DNA of 52,595 nucleotides from CAIQJJ01 sp964606085 (GCA_964606085.1 CAZSFD010000031.1:1-52595); one strand, 5' to 3'. Shown: positions 9,107-18,306, counted from the stretch's first letter. Program-made: numbers and translations. Notes: generated by a model not told the origin, from the letters alone.

Positions 9107-12055
9107 CTAAAATGTCATTTGTTCTGGCTGAGATTTACTCCGTGACAACTCTCGCAACCGCGGCCACGCCACGGCCAGCATGTTATACCCTAGCGCTTCC
9201 TGCGCCCAGCCCTTGCGTTCGCAGATCGTGTACAGCCGGTAGGCCAGGTCGTGCGCTGTGTCACTCAGACTGCCCAATTTTGCGAGCAGATTTGCAGCCG
9301 CCTGCTCGCCACCGTTTTCGAGCAGGTAGATCAAATGCTGGCAGGCTTCCCAGGACGTGGCGCGTTTATCCTTCTGGGGATCCCACTCATCTTTCGCAGG
9401 CCCAACGGACATTGGCACGCTCGTGGGAACGGCCATTCCCCCACTCACGTTGCCTTTGACCAGCTCTTCGCGCTTCAAAATGCGCACCTTGCCGGCACGC
9501 GCTTCGAGAATACCGGCCTCGACCAGCCCCTCCACACTGACATTCTTAGCCTTGCTGAGCGTTTCGGCCACACCGAACGGCCCCTGTTCGTGACCATACT
9601 GCTCATACCAGGCCAACGCCCAGCGCGTATCGCCGTCATATTCGCCTTCTTGCTCGGCCAGAAACTCATCGAGCGCCTGGTTGATGATACCCAGGGCGGT
9701 GCGCACACGCATGGATGAGCCATCGGCTTCGAGCACCTGTTTGTAGCGGGAAAAAACGGCCATGCCGGGGCCGATAGCAGCCTGGGCCAAATCCACCGGT
9801 GCGATGCTGCCTTTTTGAAGCTGGCGCAGGGCAGGCGGAATCTCGCGTTGGAGTGCAGCCAGGAAATCGCGCCGGGTGATGACGGGGGCGCTTTCGATGC
9901 GCGGGCGGCAAACGAGAACAATGGAAGATGCAAGGGCACTGACAAAAGATTTCAGAGCTGCTGTAAGCTCAGTTCGCACAGGCCAAGTTCCTGTTACAGC
10001 AAAACCCGAATTAATTAAACCCTCAAGCATCGTTTCCCAGCCAGTAGAAGCAGTATTCGATAGTTGATCTACATCATCTTGAACTTCTGTCTCAGCCTGT
10101 TTGAAAGCATAAAAAACTGTCAGAGGGTAATTTTTGTTCTGAATGCGATTTATGTTCAAAAAGGCTTTTGTCAGCCCTTGTTCAAAAAAAGTGTTAGCCT
10201 TTTCGCGGTCTCCATCAAATCGAAAAGGGGTCGCAATTAGCTCCTGAGACTTGGGTACCAACATGGTCTCAAATAATTGCGAATAAATTCCTGTTAAGGA
10301 GTGACGCAACCAGACATAAAAATAATCGGACAAATCAGCATACCCAATGTTGTCATAATATGGCGGATCCGTAGAAATCAAAGGTGAAAAATCACGAAAG
10401 TGAAGTTCCATCGCATTTTCCTGTCGAATGTTACCAATAACACCACCTGGAAGACGCTCAAGCACTTCAGTTATTGAAAGAATTCCAAGCCTGTAATCGC
10501 CTGCTGCATCACTAAAGGGATTCGCTTCTGCGTAATCCCATACCATCGGCAAAGCCTGTCTACTAAACGCAGCTACTAACCTAGTCGGTTCAGTTTGCCA
10601 TGTACATAACGCTGAGTTGGTAGTGGTCATCTTATCAACAGCAAATGCTAAATATGTACAAACCGCATCTGCGTAATCACCCGGATATTGTATTTTCGTT
10701 CTTGAAGCATCTTTCTGTATTGAACTTTGCACATCTCTTACCAAGTCAGAAAATGATGAGAGAACAAGTAATTGTCGGCTTGAGAAAAGATCAGAATGCA
10801 TCAACATGCCATAGAGCTGTACGCGAAAACCGAGTGCTTTTTCAGGCAAGTTGGTTTCTGGTTGCCATTTAGGCTTGGCCTGCACAGAAGCCACTTCGTG
10901 CTCGGCGCTAGGTGATAAGTAAATGCGCCCTTTCTTGCCTTCTGCCACAATAGCCATCATCTGTGCCCCCATTTTCCCAGCCTTGCCTTCGGAGCGCACA
11001 TGGTCGAAAGGCACAGGAGTGCCGCAAGCTAGGCAGCGGGCCCCAGTGCGAATGACCGTTCCGTCGGGGATTACGCCTGTACCCGTTCGAACGGTGAAAC
11101 GAATTGTGGGCGGATGCGAATTGTGTTCAATCACCGGCTCTACCCGGGCTTGCTTGTCCTTTTTGGTCGAAAGCGCAAACGAACGCACCAGCGGCATTTG
11201 GCAGCCGCAGGCCGGGTTGGGGCATTTCACCGTGCGCGTCCACAGCCAGGCGATCACGGTCAGTTCATCGCCGGGTTTCAAGCCCTGGGCTTTCAAGTCG
11301 GGGCGTTCGGCCAGGATTTCAGCCGTGATTTTGACCGGCGGGTAGAGATGGCCGATGCGTTTGAAGGCTTCGTCGCGCATCCACTGGCCGTAATAGCGTA
11401 CATCTTCGGCCAGGCCTTGCGCGCCTTTCCATTCCTTTTTCCAAAACTCAGGCTGCGCTGCTTTTTTGCCCTTCTTCCCACCGCCTATGGTGGATTCGTT
11501 GTCTATTGGATGCACAGGTGGTTGGTTGGCGAACTTGGGCGGGATTTCGATCAGGGCTTTGTTGATCAGCACTGCCACCGGGTTCAGGTCGCTGGCGTAG
11601 GCACGCAATCCCAGGCGTTGGGCTTCAAGAGGGATCGAACCACCGCCGGCGAAAGGATCAAGCACGGGCGGGGCTTTCGTCGCCAAAAATTCACGGATGG
11701 CTTCCTTACCGATTGGCACTTCCACCCCCAGGTCACGCGCCACGCTGCGGGCAATTTCAAGTTTGGCCTTATCGAGTACATCCTCGTTGTTGACGTTTTC
11801 CCACAGAACCAGTTCTTCGATTAATGCAAACAGGCGCTCGCGCTCGGCATTGGCTGACTCTTCATCGGGCATATACTCGCTGGGATCATCCACGAGTTGC
11901 GAGAACAACACCGCCCGGCAGGCGGCCAATGGGCGGCGCGCCCACCACAGATGCAGCGTGGATGGGTGTCCATGGCGGATGGATTTCTCGCGCGCCGATT
12001 CGACATTGATAGCTTCGAGGGGCAGGGCAACTTCAATCAGTTTTTTACGGGTCAT
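9107..12055 (-). CDS. DUF1156 adenine-specific DNA methyltransferase, PglXI-like
   Basis: The N-terminus (KKLIEVALPLEAIN, REKSIRHGHPS, LWWARRPLAA) is the DUF1156 signature. A SAM-binding motif VLDPFAGGGSIPLEA lies near residue 133 and a catalytic DPPYYDN motif near residue 560, as in amino-methyltransferases that modify adenine N6 or cytosine N4. Two CxxC-type pairs (CPNPACGC and CLAC) between them may bind zinc. The ATG at 12055 (MTRKK) is preferred over an upstream TTG at 12067. At about 982 residues the length fits PglXI-type enzymes of type 3 BREX and related defence loci. The likely role is host DNA marking to separate self from phage DNA. A terminator-like hairpin lies just upstream, so the gene may have its own promoter. 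Confidence 0.9.
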   Translation of the reverse strand: MTRKKLIEVALPLEAINVESAREKSIRHGHPSTLHLWWARRPLAACRAVLFSQLVDDPSEYMPDEESANAERERLFALIEELVLWENVNNEDVLDKAKLEIARSVARDLGVEVPIGKEAIREFLATKAPPVLDPFAGGGSIPLEAQRLGLRAYASDLNPVAVLINKALIEIPPKFANQPPVHPIDNESTIGGGKKGKKAAQPEFWKKEWKGAQGLAEDVRYYGQWMRDEAFKRIGHLYPPVKITAEILAERPDLKAQGLKPGDELTVIAWLWTRTVKCPNPACGCQMPLVRSFALSTKKDKQARVEPVIEHNSHPPTIRFTVRTGTGVIPDGTVIRTGARCLACGTPVPFDHVRSEGKAGKMGAQMMAIVAEGKKGRIYLSPSAEHEVASVQAKPKWQPETNLPEKALGFRVQLYGMLMHSDLFSSRQLLVLSSFSDLVRDVQSSIQKDASRTKIQYPGDYADAVCTYLAFAVDKMTTTNSALCTWQTEPTRLVAAFSRQALPMVWDYAEANPFSDAAGDYRLGILSITEVLERLPGGVIGNIRQENAMELHFRDFSPLISTDPPYYDNIGYADLSDYFYVWLRHSLTGIYSQLFETMLVPKSQELIATPFRFDGDREKANTFFEQGLTKAFLNINRIQNKNYPLTVFYAFKQAETEVQDDVDQLSNTASTGWETMLEGLINSGFAVTGTWPVRTELTAALKSFVSALASSIVLVCRPRIESAPVITRRDFLAALQREIPPALRQLQKGSIAPVDLAQAAIGPGMAVFSRYKQVLEADGSSMRVRTALGIINQALDEFLAEQEGEYDGDTRWALAWYEQYGHEQGPFGVAETLSKAKNVSVEGLVEAGILEARAGKVRILKREELVKGNVSGGMAVPTSVPMSVGPAKDEWDPQKDKRATSWEACQHLIYLLENGGEQAAANLLAKLGSLSDTAHDLAYRLYTICERKGWAQEALGYNMLAVAWPRLRELSRSKSQPEQMTF

Positions 12056-12078
12056 AAGAATGGGCAATCTACGGCGTT

Positions 12079-12108
12079 AAAAAAGCAGAGGCGGTTCAAC
12101 ACCGCCTC
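12079..12108 (-). terminator. Intrinsic terminator after the vapC-like gene
   Basis: On the minus strand a hairpin with arms GAGGCGGT and ACCGCCTC is followed within three bases by a run of six T. It lies between the PIN toxin stop and the DUF1156 start. It would end or attenuate transcription from the helicase and toxin-antitoxin genes before the methyltransferase. Confidence 0.7.
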
Positions 12109-12141
12109 GCACCCTGCCCCCGAAGGAACAGGGGGGATGAT

Positions 12142-12555
12142 TTATGGTGGCGGCAAAACCGTTACACAATTTGCAGCACGGGTTCGTTGATCGTCATCAA
12201 AAGTGATCAAAGGCAGCTTCAAACCATCGGCAACGGCCACATAAAACGCGTCGGCTCCGCGCAGGCCCAGGCGGGCTGCCAGGTCTGCGGCTTTGACGGC
12301 CAGGGAACGTTCCATTTCAACCAGGCGCAGATCGGGCAGGTTGGATAAGGTTTTGACGGCTTGCTGCGCCAGTTTGCTGTCACCAGTACGACGCGACACC
12401 GCACCAGCAACTTCAGCCAACAACAACCCTGGCGCAACGAACTGAACCCCATCGGCGCGTTGAGCAGCCATCCAGGTTTTCACCGATTCATAAAAAACAT
12501 CCTGCGGCACCAGGCGCGCCACCCACAAGCTGGCATCTACCACCACAAGTTTCAT
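12142..12555 (-). CDS. vapC: PIN-domain toxin, VapC-like
   Basis: This 137-residue protein has the PIN-domain layout with the acidic residues expected for metal-dependent RNase activity: D7 (VVVDAS), E48 (LLAEVAG), D102 (ADAFYVAVA) and D120 (ITFDDD). The gene lies 15 bases downstream of the Phd-type antitoxin gene, the usual order for a type II toxin-antitoxin pair. Related toxins cleave tRNA or other RNA, but the target here cannot be read from the sequence. The pair sits between the SNF2 helicase and the DUF1156 methyltransferase on the same strand. It may act as an addiction or back-up abortive element for the defence locus, which is an inference. Confidence 0.88.
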   Translation of the reverse strand: MKLVVVDASLWVARLVPQDVFYESVKTWMAAQRADGVQFVAPGLLLAEVAGAVSRRTGDSKLAQQAVKTLSNLPDLRLVEMERSLAVKAADLAARLGLRGADAFYVAVADGLKLPLITFDDDQRTRAANCVTVLPPP

Positions 12556-12570
12556 CTTGGCCCCTATCTC

Positions 12571-12825
12571 TTACGAACGGCGGCCTTCGGCAACGGCTTC
12601 CACCGCTGAAACGCCTTGCGGCCAACTGGCTCCAATTTGCATCGCCAACCCGTCCAAATCAGCCCATGCCTGATCATCATTGGCCTGGGTTGGAGGGCGC
12701 ACCGGCACCAACCGCGCCACAACTTTGCCATGATAGGTCACCTGTACTTCGTTGCCATTTTCGCGTACCAGGCGTACCAATTCACTGGCTTGTTGTTTCA
12801 GTTCACGCACACCTACAGTTAACAT
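12571..12825 (-). CDS. Phd/YefM-type antitoxin
   Basis: This 84-residue protein has the N-terminal pattern of Phd/YefM antitoxins: VGVRELKQQASELVRLV, then VQVTYHGKVVARLVPV, where the fold normally dimerises and binds DNA. The C-terminal part is the usual toxin-binding tail. AAGGAGGCAGGT precedes the ATG. A near-perfect palindrome at 12844-12859 lies 18 bases upstream and is the likely autoregulatory operator. The partner is the PIN toxin just downstream. Confidence 0.85.
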   Translation of the reverse strand: MLTVGVRELKQQASELVRLVRENGNEVQVTYHGKVVARLVPVRPPTQANDDQAWADLDGLAMQIGASWPQGVSAVEAVAEGRRS

Positions 12826-12843
12826 ACCTGCCTCCTTGAATCA

Positions 12844-12859
12844 GTCTACATTTGTAGAC
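12844..12859. promoter_or_regulatory. Palindromic operator of the toxin-antitoxin pair
   Basis: GTCTACA and TGTAGAC form a perfect 7-base inverted repeat with a 2-base centre, just before the antitoxin ribosome-binding site. Type II antitoxins usually repress their own operon through such palindromes. Binding is inferred from position and symmetry. Confidence 0.6.
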
Positions 12860-12897
12860 CGATTATATGGATAAATTATACTCGCTTCGGTAAAACG

Positions 12898-15800
12898 TCA
12901 CCGAACAGTTTTGAGCAGGTCTTTCCAGTCATAATTGACGCTGGTGGCAGCAAAATCTGGATCGCTTTGGAATGGCATAGGAATATAGTGAATGGATTGG
13001 CCCTGGGCGTGTTCACCATCGAAAATGACCTCGACCACCACCAGAAAATAACTATCGGGTTGGTTGCGCCCGGCCATAATCTCGTTGCGCGATACTGTGA
13101 CCGTATCTGCTCCAGCCACGCGCCCTTTGACTTCCAGCAAACGCAACCGGCCGCTGTTGGGAATGGCGCTTTCGATGTCGTAGCCTAAGTTTTCACGATG
13201 AACATCCGCAGGTTGATAACCCAGGCGATGTTCTTCAGCCATTACGGCCCGCATCGCAGTATTTTCCACAACTTTACGCCGGGCAGCGAATAAAGCGGCC
13301 GCCGGATCGGGATGCCCTTGCAGGCGGTTGAGCAAACCTTGGGGAATAACCAGCGCTGCACCGAGTAACACGGGCGGTTGAGCCGAAAGGTGGCGCTCAC
13401 CTTCCAGGGTTTCCATGCGGCGTTGTAAGCGCACCTGTAACTCATCTGCGCGGCGTTGTGCCATTTCGGAATTGAGGCGGGCGTTGACCCGGCCCGCTAA
13501 TTCCTGCGCCTTTAAATCTTGCGCTCGATGATCCCAGTAGCTGATCTCTTTGGTCAAACGATCTTTGACCGCGGCCAGCGTGCGGTTGATGCGTTCTTCC
13601 CAGCGTTGACGGGTTTCACCAAACATGCGCGGCACCATTTCGCGCACCGCATACGAACGAGCCATCTCTTCAAGCTCAATTTTGAGCCAATCTTGTTCGA
13701 GCACGGATGTCATCAAAGGGAATAGCTCTGCGGGCAATGGCTGGTAATCCAAGAATGGGGCCAGACCTGCCGAGACGGTCTCAAACTTCCCGCTGGAAGT
13801 TGGCGTCATTTCTACGAACTGCATTTGATGAGCCACTACGAGTGGGTCGTTTCCTCGATTAGGTGTACCTCCAGCCAAAATAGAATCTTCCAGATAAACC
13901 AGCAGGCGCGGCGTCTCGCTCAAGTCTGCTTCGTCCACCAAAACTGCCCCCTGGCGCAACAAGCTGCGGTTGCGTTCCAACAACACATCAATCACCGCAT
14001 TCATCAATAGGTGGCCGGGGCTGAGAAACTCGGCCTGGGGCTTGCCGGGCAGGGATATCTCTTCTTTGTAAAACGTCACTCTTTCATAACGGGCGAGCAG
14101 CGTGCCGCGGCCAAGTTGGAAACTTCGGTTTCGCAATGAGGCCGGCACGTGGGTGATCTCGAAGCGCTTGCTCTCGCGCTTGTGCATACTGCCCCCCAGG
14201 TGACCAAAGGCAGCTTTGAAAAACGCTTCGATAAAATGCGGCTGCAAGCGCCGGGCTTGGGCGCGTTCGAAATCCTGCCGAATTCGCTGCACCTGGGTCA
14301 CATCCATTGCGTCACGCGCCAGGGCGCGTTCTTCGAGCAAATCCTGGCAGCGTTGGCGGTCAGCCAGGTTATCCACAGCCTGGTTCAGGCGGTCGCGCAC
14401 TTCTGAGCGGTTGCCATATCGAATGGCTTCCATCAGCAGTTCGCGCAAGCTGGTCTGTTGGAATAAACGTCCCATGATGTCAAAGATACCATCCCCCAGG
14501 GCGCGGCGCTGCTCTTCTATTTTACGCAACAAACGGGCATACACATCGCCTTCACGGGTTTCTTCGGCCACCAGGTTCCATAAATGGCAGACCTCGGTTT
14601 GGCCGATGCGATGGATACGCCCAAAGCGCTGCTCCAAACGAGCCGGATTCCAGGGCAGATCGTAGTTGACCATCAAATGAGCGCGTTGCAGGTTGATGCC
14701 TTCGCCCGCAGCATCGGTGGCGATTAACACCTGCACATCTTTATCCTGAACAAATCGTTTTTGTACGGCGCGGCGTTCATCGCGCCCTAGCCCACCGTGA
14801 ATCGTCACCACCGCTTCAGAACGCCCTAACAAAATCCGAATTTTCTCGGCCAGGTAATTGAGCGTGTCGCGATGTTCGGTAAAAATGACCAGTTTGCGAC
14901 GCTGCCCAGCCTGATCTACCATCAAACCGTTGCCCTGCTCGCTCTCATCTTGCAGAATCTTGGAAAGCTCGCGCCATTTACGATCCATCCCGCTGCGGCG
15001 CATTCGATCAGCCAGGCTTTCCAATTCTTTCAACTGTGTAATTTCGAGTTCCAACTCGTGGATCGTCCGGGATGCGGTTGCCAGATCCAAAACCTGTTCG
15101 GTCACCTGCTCCTGTTCGGCTTCTGGCACGTCATCCAATTCATCCCAATCTTCCAAATCAATCCCGGCAATATCAGCGGGACTTGCGCTCAAGGATGCGC
15201 CCCGCTGCAAAAGCTGCTCCTCGCGAAGTCGGCTTTCCAGACGTTCCCGCCGGCGATGGAGCGATTGGTAAATCGCCTCCGGGCTGGAAGCCAGGCGGCG
15301 CTGCAAAATAGTCAACGCAAAGCCAACCGTACCGCGTCGTTCAGCATCCAGGTTATCGGCCCGGTTGAATTCCTCCCGCACATATTGAGTGACCGCTTCA
15401 TACAGGTTTGCTTCCAAACCAGAAAGCTCATAGTTGACCGTGTAAGCGCGCCGTTCAGGGAACAGGGGCTTGCCATCGAATTTAAGCAACTGCTCCTTCA
15501 CCAATCGCCGCATCAAATCAGAGACATCTACCGAGTGTACCCCTTCCCGGTAACGCCCCTCGAAGCGGTCTGGGTCGAGCAGCCCCATGAATAACTGGAA
15601 GTCTTCTTCTTTGCCGTTGTGGGGTGTGGCCGTAAGCAATAGGAAATGGCGCGTGCGGCTGGAGAGAAGCTGACCCAGCCGATAACGCTTGGTAAATTTG
15701 ACTTCTCCACCAAAAACCGAAGCGGACATTTTGTGAGCTTCGTCTACCACGATCAAATCCCACTCGGTCTGCGCCAGGCGGGCCTGCAAGTCATCATCAC

Positions 15801-16431
15801 GACTGAGCTTATCCAGCCGAGCAATCACCAGCGGCATTTCGGCTAATGCGTTGCCTGTTCGAGCGGCTTCGATTTTGTCATTGGTCAGCAAGTCAAAGGG
15901 AAGCTGGAACTTTTCCCACAGCTCATCTTGCCACTGCTCGCTCAAGCTGCCTGGAGAAACAATCAAGCAGCGTTGTAAATCGCCGCGCAGCATCAGTTCT
16001 TTGATCAGCAGGCCAGTCATGATCGTTTTCCCCGCGCCAGGGTCATCCGCCAGTAAGAACCGCAAAGGCTGGCGAGGCAGCATTTCGCCATACACAGCCG
16101 TAATCTGGTGCGGCAGCGGCTCGACTTGCGAGAGATGAATGGCCAACCAGGGGTCGAACAGGTAGGCCATACGGATGCGATAGGCTTCTGAAACCAGGCG
16201 AAATAGTTCTGGGTTGGCGTCAAAAGCCCACGGTCGGCCTGGGGCGATAACTTCCAGAATGGCTTCCCGGTCGCGATAGAGCAGCTCGCTGCCTGGGCGG
16301 CCGTTCATGTCCCGATAGGTCACTTCGACCGCATCCGAGCCATGCCACTGGACACTCAAAAGCGTGACCAGCCCGGAAGGGTGGATGCCTTTGACCTGGG
16401 TGTTGGGTTTCAAATCTTCGAGAACGGCCAT
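12898..16431 (-). CDS. SNF2-family helicase with C-terminal DUF3883, BrxHII/DrmD-like
   Basis: This is a 1177-residue superfamily 2 helicase. Motif I is DDPGAGKT (129-136), motif II is VVDEAH (228-233), motif III is LLLTATPHNG, and the C-terminal lobe carries QRFGRIHRIGQ typical of motif VI in SNF2 enzymes. The last 150 residues contain a DUF3883-type segment (NLGYDIES, LRLLEVKGR, SRNEI), a fold related to restriction-endonuclease-like or nucleic-acid-binding domains. Similar helicases occur in type 3 BREX (BrxHII), in DISARM (DrmD) and beside DUF1156/DUF499 genes. It probably translocates on DNA as part of the defence complex. The sigma-like regulator is 100 bases upstream and the antitoxin gene follows downstream. 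Confidence 0.88.
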   Translation of the reverse strand: MAVLEDLKPNTQVKGIHPSGLVTLLSVQWHGSDAVEVTYRDMNGRPGSELLYRDREAILEVIAPGRPWAFDANPELFRLVSEAYRIRMAYLFDPWLAIHLSQVEPLPHQITAVYGEMLPRQPLRFLLADDPGAGKTIMTGLLIKELMLRGDLQRCLIVSPGSLSEQWQDELWEKFQLPFDLLTNDKIEAARTGNALAEMPLVIARLDKLSRDDDLQARLAQTEWDLIVVDEAHKMSASVFGGEVKFTKRYRLGQLLSSRTRHFLLLTATPHNGKEEDFQLFMGLLDPDRFEGRYREGVHSVDVSDLMRRLVKEQLLKFDGKPLFPERRAYTVNYELSGLEANLYEAVTQYVREEFNRADNLDAERRGTVGFALTILQRRLASSPEAIYQSLHRRRERLESRLREEQLLQRGASLSASPADIAGIDLEDWDELDDVPEAEQEQVTEQVLDLATASRTIHELELEITQLKELESLADRMRRSGMDRKWRELSKILQDESEQGNGLMVDQAGQRRKLVIFTEHRDTLNYLAEKIRILLGRSEAVVTIHGGLGRDERRAVQKRFVQDKDVQVLIATDAAGEGINLQRAHLMVNYDLPWNPARLEQRFGRIHRIGQTEVCHLWNLVAEETREGDVYARLLRKIEEQRRALGDGIFDIMGRLFQQTSLRELLMEAIRYGNRSEVRDRLNQAVDNLADRQRCQDLLEERALARDAMDVTQVQRIRQDFERAQARRLQPHFIEAFFKAAFGHLGGSMHKRESKRFEITHVPASLRNRSFQLGRGTLLARYERVTFYKEEISLPGKPQAEFLSPGHLLMNAVIDVLLERNRSLLRQGAVLVDEADLSETPRLLVYLEDSILAGGTPNRGNDPLVVAHQMQFVEMTPTSSGKFETVSAGLAPFLDYQPLPAELFPLMTSVLEQDWLKIELEEMARSYAVREMVPRMFGETRQRWEERINRTLAAVKDRLTKEISYWDHRAQDLKAQELAGRVNARLNSEMAQRRADELQVRLQRRMETLEGERHLSAQPPVLLGAALVIPQGLLNRLQGHPDPAAALFAARRKVVENTAMRAVMAEEHRLGYQPADVHRENLGYDIESAIPNSGRLRLLEVKGRVAGADTVTVSRNEIMAGRNQPDSYFLVVVEVIFDGEHAQGQSIHYIPMPFQSDPDFAATSVNYDWKDLLKTVR

Positions 16432-16530
16432 AAATAGTCCCCAAAATCGTAGTTGGGCTAGAAAAACGAGGATTAAGTCTGTTTGTTCAAGTGAAGTTTA
16501 CAGGAAAAGCCACTTGAATGCAATTACTGG

Positions 16531-17307
16531 CTATTCTGTGCCTGTATTTCCACCATAATATACATCTTCACCGAGTAATTCAATATTCCGATATGTAGCA
16601 CAGACTCGTCTGATAAATTCAATGTCAATTCCCGGCTCTTTTCCCTGATTGATTTCATCCGCTAATTGCGTCACCGTTAGGGTTGATGTTGCCTTTCCCA
16701 TGACTCTTTCGATTTTGGCTCGGACTTTCCAGAAAAGATGCTGATCTAGACTCTCATCCATTACCCAGGCCATGCGCACATTGTTATCTTTCAATCGTAC
16801 CGTTGACATCAAACGAGAAAATTCCATAACTTCGAGCAGCAGGTTGATAGCCGGAATATCTTTGCTACTAATGCTTGGATCGGCGTATCGTTTTTGGAAG
16901 AATTGGATAGCCTCTCGATCTGTAAATATAACGGGTTGTCTCCGTAAAACGATAAGCAAATCGTTATATTCTGTTACAAGCTCGTTGGGAACCACCGCAA
17001 GCTGATAATAAAAAGATCGAGGGTTTAATGTATCGCCTGATAAGCATCTACGCACCCGATGAATCCACTCATGCCGATATTGTCTCACTCTTTCCTGAGT
17101 AACCCCACTTCGCTCACCTGCTTCCCGAAGTGACATTAATCTACCATCGCCAACGAGTCCATATCGGAACTGCATAGCTGATAGCATCCGTGGGTTGTTA
17201 AACCGTTTTCGAAGGAATTCTTCTGAGAAAGGGATGACAAACCGAATGAGGTTTGGTAAGACTGTCCAATCTACTTCCAAATTAAGGGCTATTCTGTCGC
17301 TCATCAT
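16531..17307 (-). CDS. Sigma-region-4-like HTH regulator heading the defence cluster
   Basis: In this 258-residue protein, residues about 45-88 (FRYGL, MSLREAGERSGVTQERVRQ) match sigma-70 region 4, the helix-turn-helix that reads the -35 element. No region 2 is seen, so it is not a complete sigma factor. The C-terminal third (TLTVTQLADEIN and following) looks like a winged-helix fold. Two ATG codons are in tandem at the start and no good ribosome-binding site is visible. It is the first gene of the leftward cluster, 100 bases before the helicase, and may control that cluster. It could be an activator, anti-sigma-type competitor or repressor; the sequence does not decide. Confidence 0.65.
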   Translation of the reverse strand: MMSDRIALNLEVDWTVLPNLIRFVIPFSEEFLRKRFNNPRMLSAMQFRYGLVGDGRLMSLREAGERSGVTQERVRQYRHEWIHRVRRCLSGDTLNPRSFYYQLAVVPNELVTEYNDLLIVLRRQPVIFTDREAIQFFQKRYADPSISSKDIPAINLLLEVMEFSRLMSTVRLKDNNVRMAWVMDESLDQHLFWKVRAKIERVMGKATSTLTVTQLADEINQGKEPGIDIEFIRRVCATYRNIELLGEDVYYGGNTGTE

Positions 17308-17521
17308 TAGATTTTGATTACAGACTGAATTAGGATGTGTATTTTTATTGAGACTCTAATGTAAAAATCATAACACCAAATGACCATACTCAAAACGCCA
17401 AGTTGGGTAAGTCGCTGCAATGAATACTAATTTCTCAATTGTGGCAGTAGAACCAGACAAGTAAACTATGATTAAGAATTCCCATCTTGCAAGAAGAGAA
17501 CATAAGTACTACATTTGTGAT

Positions 17522-17758
17522 ATGACAACGTTGTTAAGCCGTATTGACCCCGTAGAAAACATCAATCGCTGGTACCTGGTCTCCATCCAGGCTACCTTGT
17601 TCCATCCTTGCGCAGTTGTCATCGCCTGGGGACGACGGGATAATGAATTTCAACAGTGGCGCGCCATTCCTGTCGAAAACCAGCAGCAGGCCACCCGGTT
17701 GGCCGAAAAGATCGTCAGCCGGAAAATCAGGCGGGGGTATTCACTCATAAAAAGCTAG
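17522..17758 (+). CDS. Small WGR-domain protein
   Basis: The 78 residues match a WGR domain: NINRWYLVSIQ, the hallmark VIAWGRRDN, then QATRLAEKIVSRKIRRGY, as in the family's last helix. WGR domains occur in PARPs and in bacterial proteins that often lie near MolR or defence genes, where they bind nucleic acid. An in-frame ATG at 17468 would add 18 residues that do not fit the domain, so 17522 is preferred. Neither start has a strong ribosome-binding site. The gene is divergent from the sigma-like regulator across a roughly 210-base AT-rich spacer. It might work as an accessory of the locus, but I cannot assign a role. Confidence 0.7.
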   Translation: MTTLLSRIDPVENINRWYLVSIQATLFHPCAVVIAWGRRDNEFQQWRAIPVENQQQATRLAEKIVSRKIRRGYSLIKS

Positions 17759-17804
17759 GGGCGTAGAGTTAAAGAGCCTTAACTGTCACCTAAGGCTACA
17801 ACCT

Positions 17805-18176
17805 TTGGGGGATAATCCGCCCACTATAGTTGATAAATTGGATTTCGCCGAATGGTTACAGAACCAATTGTATGTCAGGAATATGACGCAGGCTCAATTA
17901 GCGAGAGAAGCCCGGGTCAGCCGAGGTGCGATTGGTAAATTACTCAAGCACCAAAGTACGCGCCCCGATCCCGAAACCCTACAGAAAATTGCGCGAGCTT
18001 TCCAAATGGCGCCAGAAACGTTGTTTCGTATGGTTGGATGGCTGCCCGAGCGAACTGACGTACCAGAATTGGATGAACTCGTACTGGTAGCGAGTAAAAT
18101 GCCCCCTCCCGCGAGAGTGGCTTTTTTGAATATTGGGAAAAATATTCTCGAGTGTATAGAAAAATTGGAACGCTAA
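17805..18176 (+). CDS. XRE-family HTH regulator
   Basis: This 123-residue protein has a Cro/C1-type helix-turn-helix (MTQAQLAREARVSRGAIGKLL, then PDPETLQKIARAF), followed by the ETLFRMVGW motif common in XRE regulators of this group. It ends in a helical tail. The only start found is a TTG at 17805, with weak ribosome-binding sequence; later TTG or ATG codons would cut into the domain. Its layout, including the AGW/VGW motif after the HTH, resembles the regulator at 24995-25414. It may control the WGR gene or the large regulator downstream, or be a prophage-type repressor of the island. Confidence 0.75.
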   Translation: MGDNPPTIVDKLDFAEWLQNQLYVRNMTQAQLAREARVSRGAIGKLLKHQSTRPDPETLQKIARAFQMAPETLFRMVGWLPERTDVPELDELVLVASKMPPPARVAFLNIGKNILECIEKLER

Positions 18177-18306
18177 AATAAGAACTGCGCCGGGTATAAC
18201 CCTGGTATCTTTATCGGTTGTTTGATACTTTTTATCGTTAGACTATTATGTACGCACACAAAATAAGCCGGAGTGCGTCGAGGCACAATTGGGAGGAAAT
18301 GTCTCG

